Positions 1 through 11,798 of a DNA stretch of 64,000 bases are shown here, piece after piece. The DNA is taken from contig NZ_JALJZZ010000001.1 in NCBI RefSeq assembly GCF_024171565.1, positions 806,001 through 870,000 of the forward strand, read 5' to 3'. A program made the translations under genes and the position numbers. Origin of the DNA: Okibacterium sp. HSC-33S16. GTDB taxonomy: Bacteria; Actinomycetota; Actinomycetes; Actinomycetales; Microbacteriaceae. How positions within the stretch are numbered: the first letter of the stretch is position 1; every line of letters begins with the position of its first letter. Below the pieces are notes generated by a model that was not told where the DNA came from, ran no database searches, and was given only the letters and a program-made list of their open reading frames with translations.

Positions 1-495
1 CCGTTGTACGACGCCCTCAACGAGATGATGGATCCTGAGCTCGTTCCCAAACTGCTCGCAGCGGGAACCGTTGAGGTCGCCCCACTGGCCTACATGAGAG
101 GACGGACGCTGAACAACGCGTTCATCGTCCTTGACGAGGCCCAAAACACCACACCCGAGCAAATGAAGATGTTCCTCACGCGTCTCGGCTTCGGCTCCAA
201 GATGATCGTCACCGGCGACGTCACTCAGATTGACCTTCCGGTTGGTGCTTCCGGTCTTCGGTTGGTGACCCGGGTGCTCGACGGAATCGATGACATCCAC
301 TTTGCTCGCCTGACGAGCGATGATGTCGTACGACACTCGCTCGTAGCCCGCATCGTCGACGCGTACAGCGAGTACGACCAGGTGAAGCAGGCCGAGCGCT
401 TCGAGCGCAATCAGGCACAAGAGTTCGCCAACCGGGCAGAACGCAGGGGAGCGGCGCCGCGCGACCGCGCCCAGAGAAGAGGAAAAAGTTCGTGA
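1..495 (+). CDS. PhoH-like ATPase, C-terminal part (5' end outside window)
   Basis: The reading frame is open from base 1, so the gene starts upstream and only its last 164 codons are visible. The visible part carries the Walker B stretch FIVLDEAQN followed by a region ending in [10 protein letters not shown], both typical of the PhoH/PhoL family of cytoplasmic nucleoside-triphosphatases. The Walker A half is missing because of the window edge. The stop codon overlaps the GTG start of ybeY (GTGA), and the phoH-ybeY-CBS-era order is a standard actinobacterial RNA-metabolism operon, which supports a role in RNA processing. The Arg/Glu-rich tail is ordinary for the family. Confidence 0.93.
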   Translation, partial: PLYDALNEMMDPELVPKLLAAGTVEVAPLAYMRGRTLNNAFIVLDEAQNTTPEQMKMFLTRLGFGSKMIVTGDVTQIDLPVGASGLRLVTRVLDGIDDIHFARLTSDDVVRHSLVARIVDAYSEYDQVKQAERFERNQAQEFANRAERRGAAPRDRAQRRGKSS

Positions 496-953
496 GCATC
501 GAGATCAACAACGAGTCAGCGATTGATGTTGATGAGTCAGCCATCCTCCGGCTGGCCGACTACGCACTCGGTGCAATGCACGTCTCAAACGAAGCCGACC
601 TGAACATCGTGCTCGTCGACGAGGCCGCGATGGAACAGCTCCACGTGCAGTGGATGGACGAGCCCGGGCCGACCGATGTTCTGAGCTTTCCCATGGACGA
701 ACTCCGCCCGGGAACCGAGGAAGCCCCGACCCCGGCCGGACTGCTCGGTGACATCGTTCTCTGCCCCCAGGTCGCCGAAGGCCAAGCCGAAACTGCCGGG
801 CACTCAACCCTTCAAGAACTCCTGCTGCTGACGACCCACGGGATCCTGCACCTGCTCGGATTCGACCACGCCGAGCCAGCTGAGGAGCGCGAGATGTTCG
901 GCATCCAGCGCGATATTCTGCTTGGCTTCAGCGTCGAGGAGCGCCGCTCCTAA
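492..953 (+). CDS. ybeY: Endoribonuclease YbeY (rRNA maturation factor)
   Basis: This 153-aa protein is a full-length YbeY, a single-strand-specific zinc endoribonuclease needed for 16S rRNA 3'-end maturation and ribosome quality control. The metal-binding signature HGxxHLxGFDH is intact, with the three histidines near residues 116, 120 and 126. The upstream segment [10 protein letters not shown] is another family landmark. The GTG start overlaps the phoH stop by four bases, so the two are probably translationally coupled, and the next gene begins 4 bases downstream. Confidence 0.96.
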   Translation: MSIEINNESAIDVDESAILRLADYALGAMHVSNEADLNIVLVDEAAMEQLHVQWMDEPGPTDVLSFPMDELRPGTEEAPTPAGLLGDIVLCPQVAEGQAETAGHSTLQELLLLTTHGILHLLGFDHAEPAEEREMFGIQRDILLGFSVEERRS

Positions 954-956
954 ACC

Positions 957-2255
957 ATGACCCTTTTCTGGTTCATCGCCGGAGCGATTCTGCTCGTCGC
1001 CTTCGGTGGACTCATGGCGTCTGTCGACGCTGCCATTGGCGTCAAGTCGCGGGCGGACATCGCCGAACTCGCGGCCAACTCCCGTCGTCCGGCGGCCCTG
1101 CAGGGGATCGCGGATGACCCGAACGCACACCTCAACGCCGTCAACTTCATCCGTATCCTTGCCGAAACGACAGCGGCTGTCCTCGTCACGCTCGCGTTCG
1201 CGTTCAGCCTCGAGAGCCAGTGGCTCGTGCTGCTGCTCTCGGCGCTCATCATGACCGCTGTGTCCTTCGTCCTGGTGGGCGCGAGCCCACGCAGCTACGG
1301 CCGAACTCACGCTGACACGATCCTCCGGCTCGCCGGGCCCCTCGTTCGGTTCATCCGAGTTCTCCTGGGACCACTCGCTGACGCTCTTGTCGCCCTGGGT
1401 AATCGCGTGACGCCCGGTGTGGCCCGCAACGCGTCATTCTCCAGCGAAGAGCAACTGCTCAGCATGGTGGATGAGGCGACCGAACTCGATGTCCTTGAAG
1501 AGGACGACCGCGAGCTCATCCACAGCATCTTCGAGTTCAACGAGACAGTGGTGCGCGAGGTCATGATCCCGCGCACCGACATGGTCACGGTCGACGCATC
1601 GGTGACCGTCCAACAGGCCATGAGCCTCTTCCTTCGCACCGGCGTATCCCGGGTTCCGGTCACCGACGGAGAGGTCGACGAGGTCGTGGGCATCCTCTAC
1701 CTCAAGGATGTCGTACGGCTCGTTCACGAGGGCGACGAAAAGGCGAACAGCGTCACCGTCCAAAGTCTCGCCCGTGAAGCGCTCTTCGTCCCGGAGTCGA
1801 AGAAGGCAGACTCTCTCCTGCAACAGATGCAACTGGAGTCGAATCACCTCGCCATGGTTGTTGACGAATACGGCGGAATCGCCGGTCTGGTCACCCTGGA
1901 AGACCTTTTGGAGGAACTCGTTGGAGAGATCTCCGACGAGTACGACGCGGACAGCCGCGACGTGGAGCAGCTGCCCGACGGTCGCTACCGAGTCAACGCC
2001 CGGCTTGCCGTCGACGAACTCGGCGAACTCTTTGACCTCGAACTCGACGACGACGAAGTGGACTCAGTGGGCGGGCTGCTCACCAAACTGCTCGGGCGCT
2101 TGCCCGTTGCTGGTTCGCGTGTCGAGACCGACGGCCTCGTTCTGACGGCCGAGCGAACCGAGGGACGCCGGAAAGGCGTCAGCACCATCCTCGTTGAGCG
2201 CAGCGAAGCGCTTCGAGACGTGCAGCAATCTTTCAACCAATCAGAGGAGAAGTAG
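957..2255 (+). CDS. Hemolysin/CorC-family membrane protein with CBS pair
   Basis: A 432-aa membrane protein of the CNNM/CorC (HlyC) type. The N-terminal third has hydrophobic segments (about residues 4-26 and 65-100) of a DUF21-like transmembrane domain. A CBS pair follows at about 200-320, opening with REVMIPRTDM and ending with a VVDEYGGIAG segment, and then an acidic CorC/HlyC C-terminal domain to about 415. Relatives take part in magnesium/cobalt homeostasis; despite the name, haemolytic activity is not implied. It lies between ybeY and era with spacings of only a few bases, so it is co-transcribed with them. The exact substrate cannot be told from the sequence. Confidence 0.92.
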   Translation: MTLFWFIAGAILLVAFGGLMASVDAAIGVKSRADIAELAANSRRPAALQGIADDPNAHLNAVNFIRILAETTAAVLVTLAFAFSLESQWLVLLLSALIMTAVSFVLVGASPRSYGRTHADTILRLAGPLVRFIRVLLGPLADALVALGNRVTPGVARNASFSSEEQLLSMVDEATELDVLEEDDRELIHSIFEFNETVVREVMIPRTDMVTVDASVTVQQAMSLFLRTGVSRVPVTDGEVDEVVGILYLKDVVRLVHEGDEKANSVTVQSLAREALFVPESKKADSLLQQMQLESNHLAMVVDEYGGIAGLVTLEDLLEELVGEISDEYDADSRDVEQLPDGRYRVNARLAVDELGELFDLELDDDEVDSVGGLLTKLLGRLPVAGSRVETDGLVLTAERTEGRRKGVSTILVERSEALRDVQQSFNQSEEK

Positions 2256-2257
2256 TC

Positions 2258-3235
2258 ATGGCACATGACGATCAGACCGGCGACGAAACCGCGCCGGACA
2301 CACAAATCGAGCACACCCAGCCGGAACCGGAGGTTCTCCCCGACAACGGATACCGTGCCGGCTTCGTGTCCTTCGTCGGTCGTCCCAACGTCGGCAAATC
2401 GACGCTGACCAACGCCCTCGTGGGCGAAAAAGTTGCCATCACGAGTTCGAAGCCCCAGACGACACGAAAGGCCATTCGTGGAATCGTCCACGACAAGTCC
2501 GGCCAGCTCATCATCGTCGACACCCCGGGCATCCACCGCCCACGGACTCTCCTCGGCGAACGGCTGAACGACCTCGTCCAGACCACGCTGAGCGATGTCG
2601 ATGTCATCGGCCTGTGCGTGCCGGCGAACGAGAAGATCGGCCCGGGCGACAAGTTCATCAACGAGCAGCTCGACCAATATCCGCGGGCCAAGAAGGTGGC
2701 CATCGTGACGAAAATCGATGCGGCTCCGCGCCCCACAACGGCAGAACAGCTCGCGGCGATCCAAGAACTTCGGAACTGGGACCTCATCATCCCGGTCTCT
2801 GCCACCAACGATCTTCAGCTGGACATCCTCGTCCGTGAACTACTTGCCCTGATGCCGACCTCCGACGCAGCCCTGTACCCGGCAGATGCCGTGACCGACG
2901 AGGTCCTTGAGGACCGCGTCGCGGAGTACATTCGTGAGGCATCACTCGAGGGGGTGCGCGACGAACTTCCGCACTCCATCGCAGTGACCATCGACGACAT
3001 GATTGAGCGCGACGATAAAGAGATCGTCGACATTTACGCAAACATCTTCGTCGAGCGCGACAGCCAGAAGGCGATCATCATCGGCAAGGGCGGATCCCGC
3101 CTGCGCGACGTTGGCCAGCAGGCCCGCATTCCGATCGAGAAGCTCGTTGGGAAGCAAGTGTTCCTGTCGCTCCGTGTCAAGGTGGCGAAAGACTGGCAGC
3201 GCGATCCGAAGTTGCTGGGGCGCCTGGGGTTCTGA
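2258..3235 (+). CDS. era: GTPase Era
   Basis: Era is the essential GTPase that binds 16S rRNA during 30S assembly. The protein has 325 aa, about 25 more than the E. coli type because of an acidic N-terminal extension (residues 1-30), common in actinobacteria. The G1 loop GRPNVGKST is at 41-49, the G3 motif DTPG near 88-91 and the G4 motif TKID near 151. The C-terminal KH domain contains GKGGSRLRD. The start ATG lies 2 bases after the preceding stop, preceded by an AGAGGAGAAG ribosome-binding site. Confidence 0.97.
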   Translation: MAHDDQTGDETAPDTQIEHTQPEPEVLPDNGYRAGFVSFVGRPNVGKSTLTNALVGEKVAITSSKPQTTRKAIRGIVHDKSGQLIIVDTPGIHRPRTLLGERLNDLVQTTLSDVDVIGLCVPANEKIGPGDKFINEQLDQYPRAKKVAIVTKIDAAPRPTTAEQLAAIQELRNWDLIIPVSATNDLQLDILVRELLALMPTSDAALYPADAVTDEVLEDRVAEYIREASLEGVRDELPHSIAVTIDDMIERDDKEIVDIYANIFVERDSQKAIIIGKGGSRLRDVGQQARIPIEKLVGKQVFLSLRVKVAKDWQRDPKLLGRLGF

Positions 3236-3319
3236 TCCGGCATACATCTGAAGGATGATTTCCCGCTCCTGAGCGCGCAATGGAGCTGCGGCGGCGGCGT
3301 GACGAACTAGCGTTGAACT

Positions 3320-4522
3320 ATGTTCCGTCGACTCTCGCCGCCGCAAATCACCGTCGACATCGTTGTCGCCGCGTTGTTCGGACTTGTGGTCAGCTCCATC
3401 GACCTGACCTACACCGACGGCATGCCTATCGTGATCGTCGTGATGGGCATGACGCTCGCACTGGCTCTTCGCCGAGTCTCGCCCGGCCTCGCACTCGCGG
3501 TCGCCTGGGTCAGCGTCGCGGTGCAGCTCACTAGCGGCTTAGAACCTGTGGTTTCCAATATGGCCATCCTCGCGGTGCTGTACGCAACGGGTTGCTACGG
3601 GGAAGCATGGGTGCGCTGGGCGGGCCTAGCCTCGGCGATCGGCGGAGGAATACTGGCGGCGACGTACATGTCGCTGTTTTACCTCGCGAGCGGGTACGAC
3701 CTGACCCGATTGAGCGAACTCTCTGGAGTGGTGCTGAGCTCGCTCCTCGGCTCGGTCGCCGCGATCTTCATTTTCGTACTGTGTTGGACCATCGGACTTC
3801 TCGTTCGCACGGCGCAGTCAGCGAAGGCTGAGAGTGCACGTCGACGCCAGGCGCAGGAGGAGCAGCGCCTGGCTCAGCAGAGTGTCGTCGTCGAACAGGA
3901 GCGCAACCGGATCGCCCGTGACATGCACGACGTCGTGGCTCACTCACTCGCCGTCGTGATCGCGCAGGCCGACGGCGCGCGTTACGCGCACATCGGCAAT
4001 GCCGAGGCCATGGACACCACCCTGGCGACAATCGCCGACACCGCTCGAGGCGCGCTCGGCGATGTGCGACTGCTCCTCGCCGAACTGCGGCACCGACAGG
4101 GTGAGGGCCCGCAACCGCTGCTCACCGACCTTGACGCCTTGTTCGAGCAGATGCGTGGTGCCGGCCTCGATGTTCGCGTCACAACCTCCGGCGATGAGCA
4201 ACCGCTGCCGACCGGACATCAAATCTCGGTCTATCGCATTCTTCAGGAGGCGCTGACGAACGCACTTCGCCACGGCAACCGGTTCGAACCTGTTGCGGTC
4301 GACATGGCCTGGCAGGATGCCGGGGTTTCCGTCCGTGTGGATAACACCGTGGCATCCGTTCCCCCTCAGGGTGACGGATTTGGGCACGGTGTTCCGGGAA
4401 TGCGAGAGCGCGCCGCCCTGGTTGGTGGCTGGCTGACCGCCGAGAAGATTGAGAATGGACGATTTGTTGTGACCGCGTATGTTCCTGTTCCCTTCCCCGC
4501 TTACGGCGGAGTCGCGCGATGA
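3320..4522 (+). CDS. NarL-family sensor histidine kinase
   Basis: A 400-aa membrane histidine kinase. Four to five hydrophobic segments fill residues 12-165, followed by a charged coiled stretch (168-195) and a HisKA_3 dimerisation domain, where the phosphoacceptor His is residue 203 in RDMHDVVAHSL. The C-terminal HATPase region includes an N-box (LQEALTNALRHG) and a GHGVPGMRERA glycine box. The stop overlaps the start of the response regulator by 4 bases (ATGA), so the pair is one operon. The input is unknown; the neighbouring ABC exporter-like pair may be a target, but that is inference from proximity. Confidence 0.93.
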   Translation: MFRRLSPPQITVDIVVAALFGLVVSSIDLTYTDGMPIVIVVMGMTLALALRRVSPGLALAVAWVSVAVQLTSGLEPVVSNMAILAVLYATGCYGEAWVRWAGLASAIGGGILAATYMSLFYLASGYDLTRLSELSGVVLSSLLGSVAAIFIFVLCWTIGLLVRTAQSAKAESARRRQAQEEQRLAQQSVVVEQERNRIARDMHDVVAHSLAVVIAQADGARYAHIGNAEAMDTTLATIADTARGALGDVRLLLAELRHRQGEGPQPLLTDLDALFEQMRGAGLDVRVTTSGDEQPLPTGHQISVYRILQEALTNALRHGNRFEPVAVDMAWQDAGVSVRVDNTVASVPPQGDGFGHGVPGMRERAALVGGWLTAEKIENGRFVVTAYVPVPFPAYGGVAR

Positions 4523-5208
4523 GCGACGACAAAATCCGGGTCGCGCTTGTCGATGACCAGGAGCTGTTTCGGGCAGGCATCCGCATGCTTGTCGGCTCCC
4601 AGCCCGACTTCGAGTTCGTCGGTGAAGCCGGCGACGGTCAGGCGGCCATCCGGCTGGCCGAAGAAACTCGTCCTGATGTCATCCTCATGGATGTGCGCAT
4701 GCCGGTCATGGACGGCATTCAGTCCACAATCGCCATTCTTGACGCAGCGGATGCCGCCGGCACGGTGCCGCCGCGCATCATCGTTCTCACCACATTCGAC
4801 CTTGATGAAGGGGCAGCGCACGCGCTGCGGCACGGTGCGAGCGGTTTCCTGCTCAAGGACACCCAACCGGGCTTCCTCCTGGCGGCAATTCGCACGGTGC
4901 ACGCCGGAAACGCCGTGATCGCCCCGAGCGCCACTCGCGCTCTGTTCAGCCACTTCGGCTCACGCACACCCACCCGGCCGGTGCCCGCCGAATTCGGGAA
5001 CCTCACCACACGCGAGCAGGGCATCTTCGCGCTGGCCGCCCGCGGCCTGAGCAACGCAGAGATCGCGGCCGGGGAATTCCTCAGTGAGGCAACCGTCAAG
5101 ACGCACATCTCGCGGGTCCTCGGCAAGTTGCACCTGCGCGACCGCGTGCAGCTCGTCATTTACGCTTACGAGCACGGCCTCATCACGCCTGATGCGGCAC
5201 GCGCATAG
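4519..5208 (+). CDS. NarL/FixJ-family response regulator
   Basis: A 229-aa two-domain regulator. The receiver domain occupies residues 5-125 with the phosphoacceptor Asp at 58 (ILMDVRMP) and the conserved Lys in LLKDTQ. A LuxR-type HTH is at about 160-220, with the usual LTTREQGIFALAARGLSN and ATVKTHISRVLGKL segments. It overlaps the histidine kinase by four bases and is its evident partner. DNA targets are unknown. Confidence 0.95.
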   Translation: MSDDKIRVALVDDQELFRAGIRMLVGSQPDFEFVGEAGDGQAAIRLAEETRPDVILMDVRMPVMDGIQSTIAILDAADAAGTVPPRIIVLTTFDLDEGAAHALRHGASGFLLKDTQPGFLLAAIRTVHAGNAVIAPSATRALFSHFGSRTPTRPVPAEFGNLTTREQGIFALAARGLSNAEIAAGEFLSEATVKTHISRVLGKLHLRDRVQLVIYAYEHGLITPDAARA

Positions 5209-5287
5209 CGGGAATCATCCGGGAGGATGACGACCGTCACTCTCAATGCCGACGCGAGGGCAGACATCCGCTTTCTAGCCTGATGTT

Positions 5288-6049
5288 ATGAGAATTACGA
5301 CATCAGACATGGGCCTCGCGGCGCGTGTGAGCAACGTCAGCAAACGATTCGGCGACGGTCAGGGTGCCGTTGTGGCCCTCGACAACGTATCGATCGGCAT
5401 TCGACGCGGCCAGTTCACCGCCATCATGGGGCCGAGCGGTTCGGGTAAATCGACACTCATGCACATCATGGCGGGGCTTGACCAGCCCACATCGGGTTCC
5501 GCATGGTTGGGCGATACCGATATCACGAACCTCGACGATACCGCGGTCACCCGGCTGCGCCGGAGGCGGATCGGCTTTGTCTTCCAGTCCTTCAACCTTG
5601 TCCCGACGCTCGACGCCCGGTCAAACATCGTCCTTCCTTTCGAGCTCGACGGGCGTGCGCCGACGGCGGATGAGGAAGCCTGGATCGCGACCCTGTGTGA
5701 AGCGCTCGGGCTCACCGGGCGGTTGACCCATCGACCGCACCAGCTCAGCGGAGGGCAGCAACAACGCGTGGCCATCGCGCGCGCACTTGCGACCCGGCCC
5801 GACCTGGTCTTTGCCGACGAGCCGACCGGAAACCTCGACTCTCGCACCGGCCGTGAGGTGTTGGCTCTTCTCGCGGACGCCTGCACGCAGTTCGGCCAGT
5901 CCATCGCCATGGTCACCCACGACCCGATCGCCGCGAGTTATGCCGACCGCACGCTCATCCTGGCCGACGGGCGAATCGTGCACGAGCTGGGCAAAGAATC
6001 GCCCGAGGCGATTTCGAGCTTCATGCTGGGCATGGAGAGCCGGTCATGA
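5288..6049 (+). CDS. ABC transporter ATP-binding protein (LolD/MacB type)
   Basis: A 253-aa ATPase with Walker [10 protein letters not shown] at 48-56, signature [15 protein letters not shown] near 153-167 and Walker [13 protein letters not shown]. The [11 protein letters not shown] stretch after Walker B is characteristic of the MacB/LolD/FtsE group that works with FtsX-like permeases. It overlaps the permease gene by four bases (ATGA). Such pairs in Gram-positive bacteria export peptides or antibiotics or serve in envelope-stress responses; a two-component system directly upstream fits a detoxification module, but the substrate is not shown. Confidence 0.94.
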   Translation: MRITTSDMGLAARVSNVSKRFGDGQGAVVALDNVSIGIRRGQFTAIMGPSGSGKSTLMHIMAGLDQPTSGSAWLGDTDITNLDDTAVTRLRRRRIGFVFQSFNLVPTLDARSNIVLPFELDGRAPTADEEAWIATLCEALGLTGRLTHRPHQLSGGQQQRVAIARALATRPDLVFADEPTGNLDSRTGREVLALLADACTQFGQSIAMVTHDPIAASYADRTLILADGRIVHELGKESPEAISSFMLGMESRS

Positions 6050-7437
6050 TCCAGCGCATCCGTCGATACGCATCCACCTTCCTGGTGGCCGCGCTCTCCG
6101 GCGCTTTCGGCACCATCCTCGTTCAGGGCACCGCCGTTCTCACCACCCTCATTGCGGGCGACGACATTGGAGCCAAGAACGCGGTGAAGGTTGCGTTAGG
6201 GCTTGTCTCTCTCGTGTTCTTCGGCATTGCGATCTTTGTGGGCGGACTGGTCACCACGAACACGGTGAGCACCGTCATCGCCGGGCGAACTCGCGAGCTC
6301 GCGTTGTTCCGACTCATCGGATCGAGCGCGTCCCGCCTTCGCACCCAGATCGCCGTCGACGGTCTCGTTATCGGCTTGCTCGGTGCCATCGCCGGCCTGG
6401 CGGTGGGCATGGCACTCACCGGTGTCAGCGTCACCCTCGGCATCGCCGCCGACCGCATTCCGCAGGCGGATTACGGTCTTATCTCACCTGGACTTGTCGG
6501 CCCCGTCGTCGCGGTGGCGCTCGTCACCTGGCTCGCAGCCTGGGTCGGATCCCGCCGGGTCCTCGAGGTGACGCCGATCCAGGCGGCTGCCGCATCCGTC
6601 GAACCGTCCCGCGAAGAGGCAACCCACCGCCCGCTGCGGAACGGGATCGCGTACACCCTGATCGCGCTCGGCCTGTTTCTGCTGGCCGCGGGAGTTGCGC
6701 TCGGATTGATCAGCATGCTCGGTGTCCTTGTCGGCATGCTCGGAGGAATCCTGTCGTTTACCGGCATCGTCCTGGCGGCGCCGGTGTTCATGCCGCCGCT
6801 GCTACACGGAATGGGTCGCCTCCTTGGTCGATCACCGGCTGCTCGTATCGCTGCGGCCAATGCTGTGCGCAACCCCGCTCGTTCGGCACGGACCACCATC
6901 GGGCTGGTCATCGGGGTGACGCTCGTGACCATGTTCGCGGTCGCTGCACAGAATTACTACGACGTTATTCAGCGGAGCCGGGAGGCGTACCCGGCGGACT
7001 ACGGGGACAGCGACCAGATCCTCGCGCTGACGATCACTGTCTTCGCCGTTCTCTTCGGCTTCTCTGCGATCATCGCGGCGGTCGGCATGGTGAACAACCT
7101 GTCGCTGAGCGTGTTGCAGCGCCGCCGCGAACTCGGGCTGCTGCGGGCCCTGGGCTTCACCAAAGCTCAAATTCGATTGATGATTCTCGCGGAGAGCGCT
7201 CAGATGACGCTCGCTGCGGTCGGGTTCGGGCTCATCCTCGGGATCCTGTACGGCTGGGCAGGCGCGCAGGCTCTCCTCGGGTCCATCCTCGGCGGGGGCT
7301 TTGCTCTCCCCGCAGTGCCATGGCTGGTTCTGGGGCTATCGGCCGTCGCGGCCGCCGTCCTCGCCGCTGCCGCATCGGTAGCTCCGGCGCGCCGCGCAAC
7401 ACGCATCTCGCCCGTTGCCGCCCTCGCTGTGGAGTGA
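6046..7437 (+). CDS. FtsX-like ABC transporter permease
   Basis: A 463-aa membrane protein with about ten predicted membrane segments. It contains two FtsX-like blocks, one in the first 170 residues and one in the last 180, where the motif NNLSLSVLQRRRELGLLRALG is the typical cytoplasmic coupling segment, matched in the first half by a TRELALFRLIGSSAS stretch. It is the membrane partner of the ATPase whose stop codon overlaps its start. No large extracytoplasmic MacB core domain is seen between the segments. Confidence 0.93.
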   Translation: MIQRIRRYASTFLVAALSGAFGTILVQGTAVLTTLIAGDDIGAKNAVKVALGLVSLVFFGIAIFVGGLVTTNTVSTVIAGRTRELALFRLIGSSASRLRTQIAVDGLVIGLLGAIAGLAVGMALTGVSVTLGIAADRIPQADYGLISPGLVGPVVAVALVTWLAAWVGSRRVLEVTPIQAAAASVEPSREEATHRPLRNGIAYTLIALGLFLLAAGVALGLISMLGVLVGMLGGILSFTGIVLAAPVFMPPLLHGMGRLLGRSPAARIAAANAVRNPARSARTTIGLVIGVTLVTMFAVAAQNYYDVIQRSREAYPADYGDSDQILALTITVFAVLFGFSAIIAAVGMVNNLSLSVLQRRRELGLLRALGFTKAQIRLMILAESAQMTLAAVGFGLILGILYGWAGAQALLGSILGGGFALPAVPWLVLGLSAVAAAVLAAAASVAPARRATRISPVAALAVE

Positions 7438-7530
7438 CTCACCGAGCAATTCTTCACCTCAGGCGGGGTCTCGACGTCAAATTGCACAGAACCGGTGCGA
7501 GCCCCCGCCGAACGGTGTTAGCCTGTTTCT

Positions 7531-7559
7531 GTGTTGTTCGGTGCCCTCCTCCTTAGCTG

Positions 7560-7575
<16 letters not shown>
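7531..7575 (+). CDS. leuL: leuA leader peptide (14 codons, leucine-rich)
   Basis: A short frame, GTG to TAG, encodes MLFGALLLSCRDEA with three consecutive Leu codons (CTC CTC CTT) plus an early TTG. A TAGCCT hexamer at 7519-7524 would place transcription start at or next to the GTG, so the peptide may be translated without a leader. It lies 66 bases before leuA and runs directly into the hairpin at 7560-7597. The position and composition are those of a leucine-sensing attenuator peptide. The frame is far below normal gene-finder length; conservation would settle it. Confidence 0.75.
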
Positions 7576-9401
<1,826 letters not shown>

Positions 9402-9416
9402 CCGCGAAACGCACCT

Positions 9417-9458
9417 GCCAAGCCCTCCCATCGCAACACTGCGGCGGGAGGGCTTGGC
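9417..9458 (+). terminator. Hairpin after leuA
   Basis: GCCAAGCCCTCCC (9417-9429) and GGGAGGGCTTGGC (9446-9458) make a perfect 13-bp GC-rich stem, starting 16 bases after the leuA stop. There is no strong U-tract, which is common for actinobacterial terminators. Confidence 0.85.
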
Positions 9459-9520
9459 TGTTCGCCGAGGGCGCGCGGGTGGGGGAGCGTTCGTTCAGCC
9501 GGGACGCGAGATACTGGACT

Positions 9521-10255
9521 GTGCCCGTTTACCGCGATGAAGGAGTTGTGCTCCGTACCCACAAGCTGGGTGAAGCCGACCGCATCGTGACCCTGCTCAC
9601 CCGTGAGCACGGCAAGGTGCGGGCGGTCGCCAAGGGTGTTCGTCGCACCGGTTCCAAGTTCGGTGCGCGCCTCGAGCCGTTCATGGTCGCTGACCTCCAG
9701 CTCTACGAGGGCCGCTCGCTCGACGTCATCAACCAGGCTGAGACGCTCGCGTCATACGGGGCGCTGATCGCCGCCGACTACGCGAGCTATACCGCCGCAA
9801 CGGTCATGGTCGAAACCGCCGACAAGCTCACGGAGTCCGAGGGCTCGCTGCAGCAGTATCTGTTGCTCGTCGGCGCCTTGCGTGCACTGTCCCGCCACGA
9901 CCACGACGCCACCCTGATCCTCGACTCCTACCTGCTGCGCTCGCTCTCGTTGGCCGGCTGGGCACCGAGCTTCTTCGACTGTGCCCGCTGCCAGGCCCCC
10001 GGCCCGCACCAGCACATGGTGGTGCAGCTCGGTGGAGTGGTGTGTGACGCCTGTTCCCCGCCGGGCAGCCCGCGGCTCGAGCCGTCGGTCATCACCCTCC
10101 TCGCCGCACTGCTCACCGGTGACTGGGCCGCCGCCGATGCGAGCGATGATTCCCTCCGGTCCCGCGCGAGCGGAGTGGTCGCCGCGTATACACAGTGGCA
10201 CCTCGAGCGTGGCCTCCGATCCCTCATTCACGTGTCACGAGAGCGAGCACAGTAA
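9521..10255 (+). CDS. recO: DNA repair protein RecO
   Basis: A 244-aa RecO, which loads RecA with RecR during recombinational gap repair. The OB-fold N-terminus starts [20 protein letters not shown], and a C-terminal zinc-binding region has the spaced cysteines CARC and CDAC around residues 160-185. The GTG at 9521 matches the usual family start; an in-frame upstream start at 9479 would add unrelated residues. uppS begins immediately after the stop, as is usual in actinobacteria. Confidence 0.94.
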   Translation: MPVYRDEGVVLRTHKLGEADRIVTLLTREHGKVRAVAKGVRRTGSKFGARLEPFMVADLQLYEGRSLDVINQAETLASYGALIAADYASYTAATVMVETADKLTESEGSLQQYLLLVGALRALSRHDHDATLILDSYLLRSLSLAGWAPSFFDCARCQAPGPHQHMVVQLGGVVCDACSPPGSPRLEPSVITLLAALLTGDWAAADASDDSLRSRASGVVAAYTQWHLERGLRSLIHVSRERAQ

Positions 10256-10257
10256 CG

Positions 10258-11058
10258 TTGCCGAAGCCATTCACGCACAAAGACGCCGTCCCGTTTCGCC
10301 CGCTCGACTGGACCGGCGTCTACCCACCGGCGGTCCCAGCCGCGGGAGTGCCCGAACATGTCGCTATCGTGATGGACGGCAACGGCCGCTGGGCCAACCG
10401 GCAAGGGCTCCCGCGGGTCGAAGGTCACCGCGCCGGCGAGGCGGCGCTGCTCGACGTCGTGGCCGGCGCCATCCAGATCGGTGTGAAGCACCTCTCCGTC
10501 TATGCGTTCTCCACCGAGAACTGGCGCCGTTCACCCGACGAAGTCCGGTTCCTCATGGGATTCAACCGGGATGTGCTGCACCGTCGCCGCGATCAGTTGA
10601 ACGAGTGGGGCGTGCGGGTGCGCTGGGCGGGGCGCAAACCGAGGCTGTGGGCATCCGTCATCAAAGAATTGCAGTTCGCCGAAAAACTCACCGAAAACAA
10701 CGACGTACTCACCTTGACCATGTGCGTCAACTATGGCGGTCGGACGGAAATCACGGATGCCGTTCGGCAGCTGGCAGAGCAGGTTGCTGCTGGCACGCTG
10801 AAACCGTCCGGCATCACCGAGAAGGCCATCGCGCGGCAGTTGTACCTGCCCGATCTGCCCGACGTCGACCTGTTCGTACGCAGTTCGGGCGAGCAGCGCA
10901 CGAGCAACTTCATGCTGTGGCAGAGTGCCTACGCCGAAATGGTGTTCCTCGATACACTCTGGCCGGACTTCACCCGGGCGGACCTCTGGAACGCGATCGA
11001 ACTCTACGTCTCGCGCGACCGGCGGTTCGGCGGTGCCATCGACAAACCCGGCAGCTGA
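10258..11058 (+). CDS. uppS: Isoprenyl transferase (undecaprenyl/decaprenyl diphosphate synthase)
   Basis: A cis-prenyltransferase of about 266 aa that makes the C50-C55 lipid carrier for cell-wall synthesis. The catalytic motif [12 protein letters not shown] contains Asp 40, and the C-terminal motif [19 protein letters not shown] supplies substrate-binding Arg residues. I take the TTG at 10258 as start because the [17 protein letters not shown] beginning is what the actinobacterial family shows; an in-frame GTG at 10195 lies inside recO. No convincing ribosome-binding site is visible for the TTG, so the start is the least certain part. Confidence 0.93.
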   Translation: MPKPFTHKDAVPFRPLDWTGVYPPAVPAAGVPEHVAIVMDGNGRWANRQGLPRVEGHRAGEAALLDVVAGAIQIGVKHLSVYAFSTENWRRSPDEVRFLMGFNRDVLHRRRDQLNEWGVRVRWAGRKPRLWASVIKELQFAEKLTENNDVLTLTMCVNYGGRTEITDAVRQLAEQVAAGTLKPSGITEKAIARQLYLPDLPDVDLFVRSSGEQRTSNFMLWQSAYAEMVFLDTLWPDFTRADLWNAIELYVSRDRRFGGAIDKPGS

Positions 11059-11117
11059 GTTCTGCGCGAACATGCGACGGCGGGAATACTGCCGAAACAG
11101 ATGCCGTTGGCGTCAGT

Positions 11118-11798
11118 GTGAGTGAATCCATCAAGATCGACATCTGGTCAGACATCGCGTGCCCCTGGTGCTACATCGGCAAGCGCAAATTCGAAACCGG
11201 CGCAGCGGCGTTCGCTGAGCAGAGCGGCGACGGCGCCCCCGACGTGATCGTCGAGTACCACAGCTACGAGCTGAGCCCCGACACCCCGGTGGACTTCGAT
11301 GGCGACGAGATCGACTTCCTGGCTACCCACAAGGGCATGCCGGCCGAGCAGGTTCGCGGAATGCTCGAGCACGTGACGGGCGTCGCGAAGGCGGCCGGAC
11401 TCGACTACAACTTCGACATCCTCAAGCACACCAACACGGTCAAGGCGCACCAGCTGTTGCACTATGCGAAGGCTCGCGGCAAGCAAATTGAGGCCACCGA
11501 GCGGCTCCTCGCGGCGTACTTCACCGAGGGCAGGCACGTCGGCCGCGTCGAGGACCTGGCCGACCTGGCCGCAGAGGTTGGGCTCGACCGCGCTGACGTG
11601 CTCCGCTCACTGCAGAGTGACGAGTTCCTCTCCGACGTTCGCGCCGACCAGGCCCTTGCCCAGGAATACGGCGTGCAGGGCGTGCCGTTCTTCGTGATCG
11701 ACGGCAAATACGGCGTCTCCGGTGCCCAGGAGGCCGCAACATTTGCCCAGGTCCTCGAGCAGGTCTGGGCCGAGCGCACGGAAGCAGCGACAGTATGA
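11118..11798 (+). CDS. DsbA-family (FrnE-like) oxidoreductase
   Basis: A 226-aa thioredoxin-fold protein of the DsbA/FrnE group. The redox motif CPWC is at residues 15-18 and the cis-Pro loop is GVQGVPFF near residue 192. No signal peptide is visible, so it is expected in the cytoplasm, where FrnE-like proteins act as disulfide isomerases or 2-hydroxychromene-like enzymes. The GTG at 11118 directly precedes the conserved SESIKIDIWSD. Its stop overlaps the start of the small Cys-containing gene at 11795. Confidence 0.9.
   Translation: MSESIKIDIWSDIACPWCYIGKRKFETGAAAFAEQSGDGAPDVIVEYHSYELSPDTPVDFDGDEIDFLATHKGMPAEQVRGMLEHVTGVAKAAGLDYNFDILKHTNTVKAHQLLHYAKARGKQIEATERLLAAYFTEGRHVGRVEDLADLAAEVGLDRADVLRSLQSDEFLSDVRADQALAQEYGVQGVPFFVIDGKYGVSGAQEAATFAQVLEQVWAERTEAATV

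Noticed and set aside
5787-7556. A 589-codon plus-strand frame
   Set aside because: It overlaps the ABC ATPase and FtsX-like permease in another frame, is Arg/His/Pro-rich as GC-rich shadows are, and has no domain.
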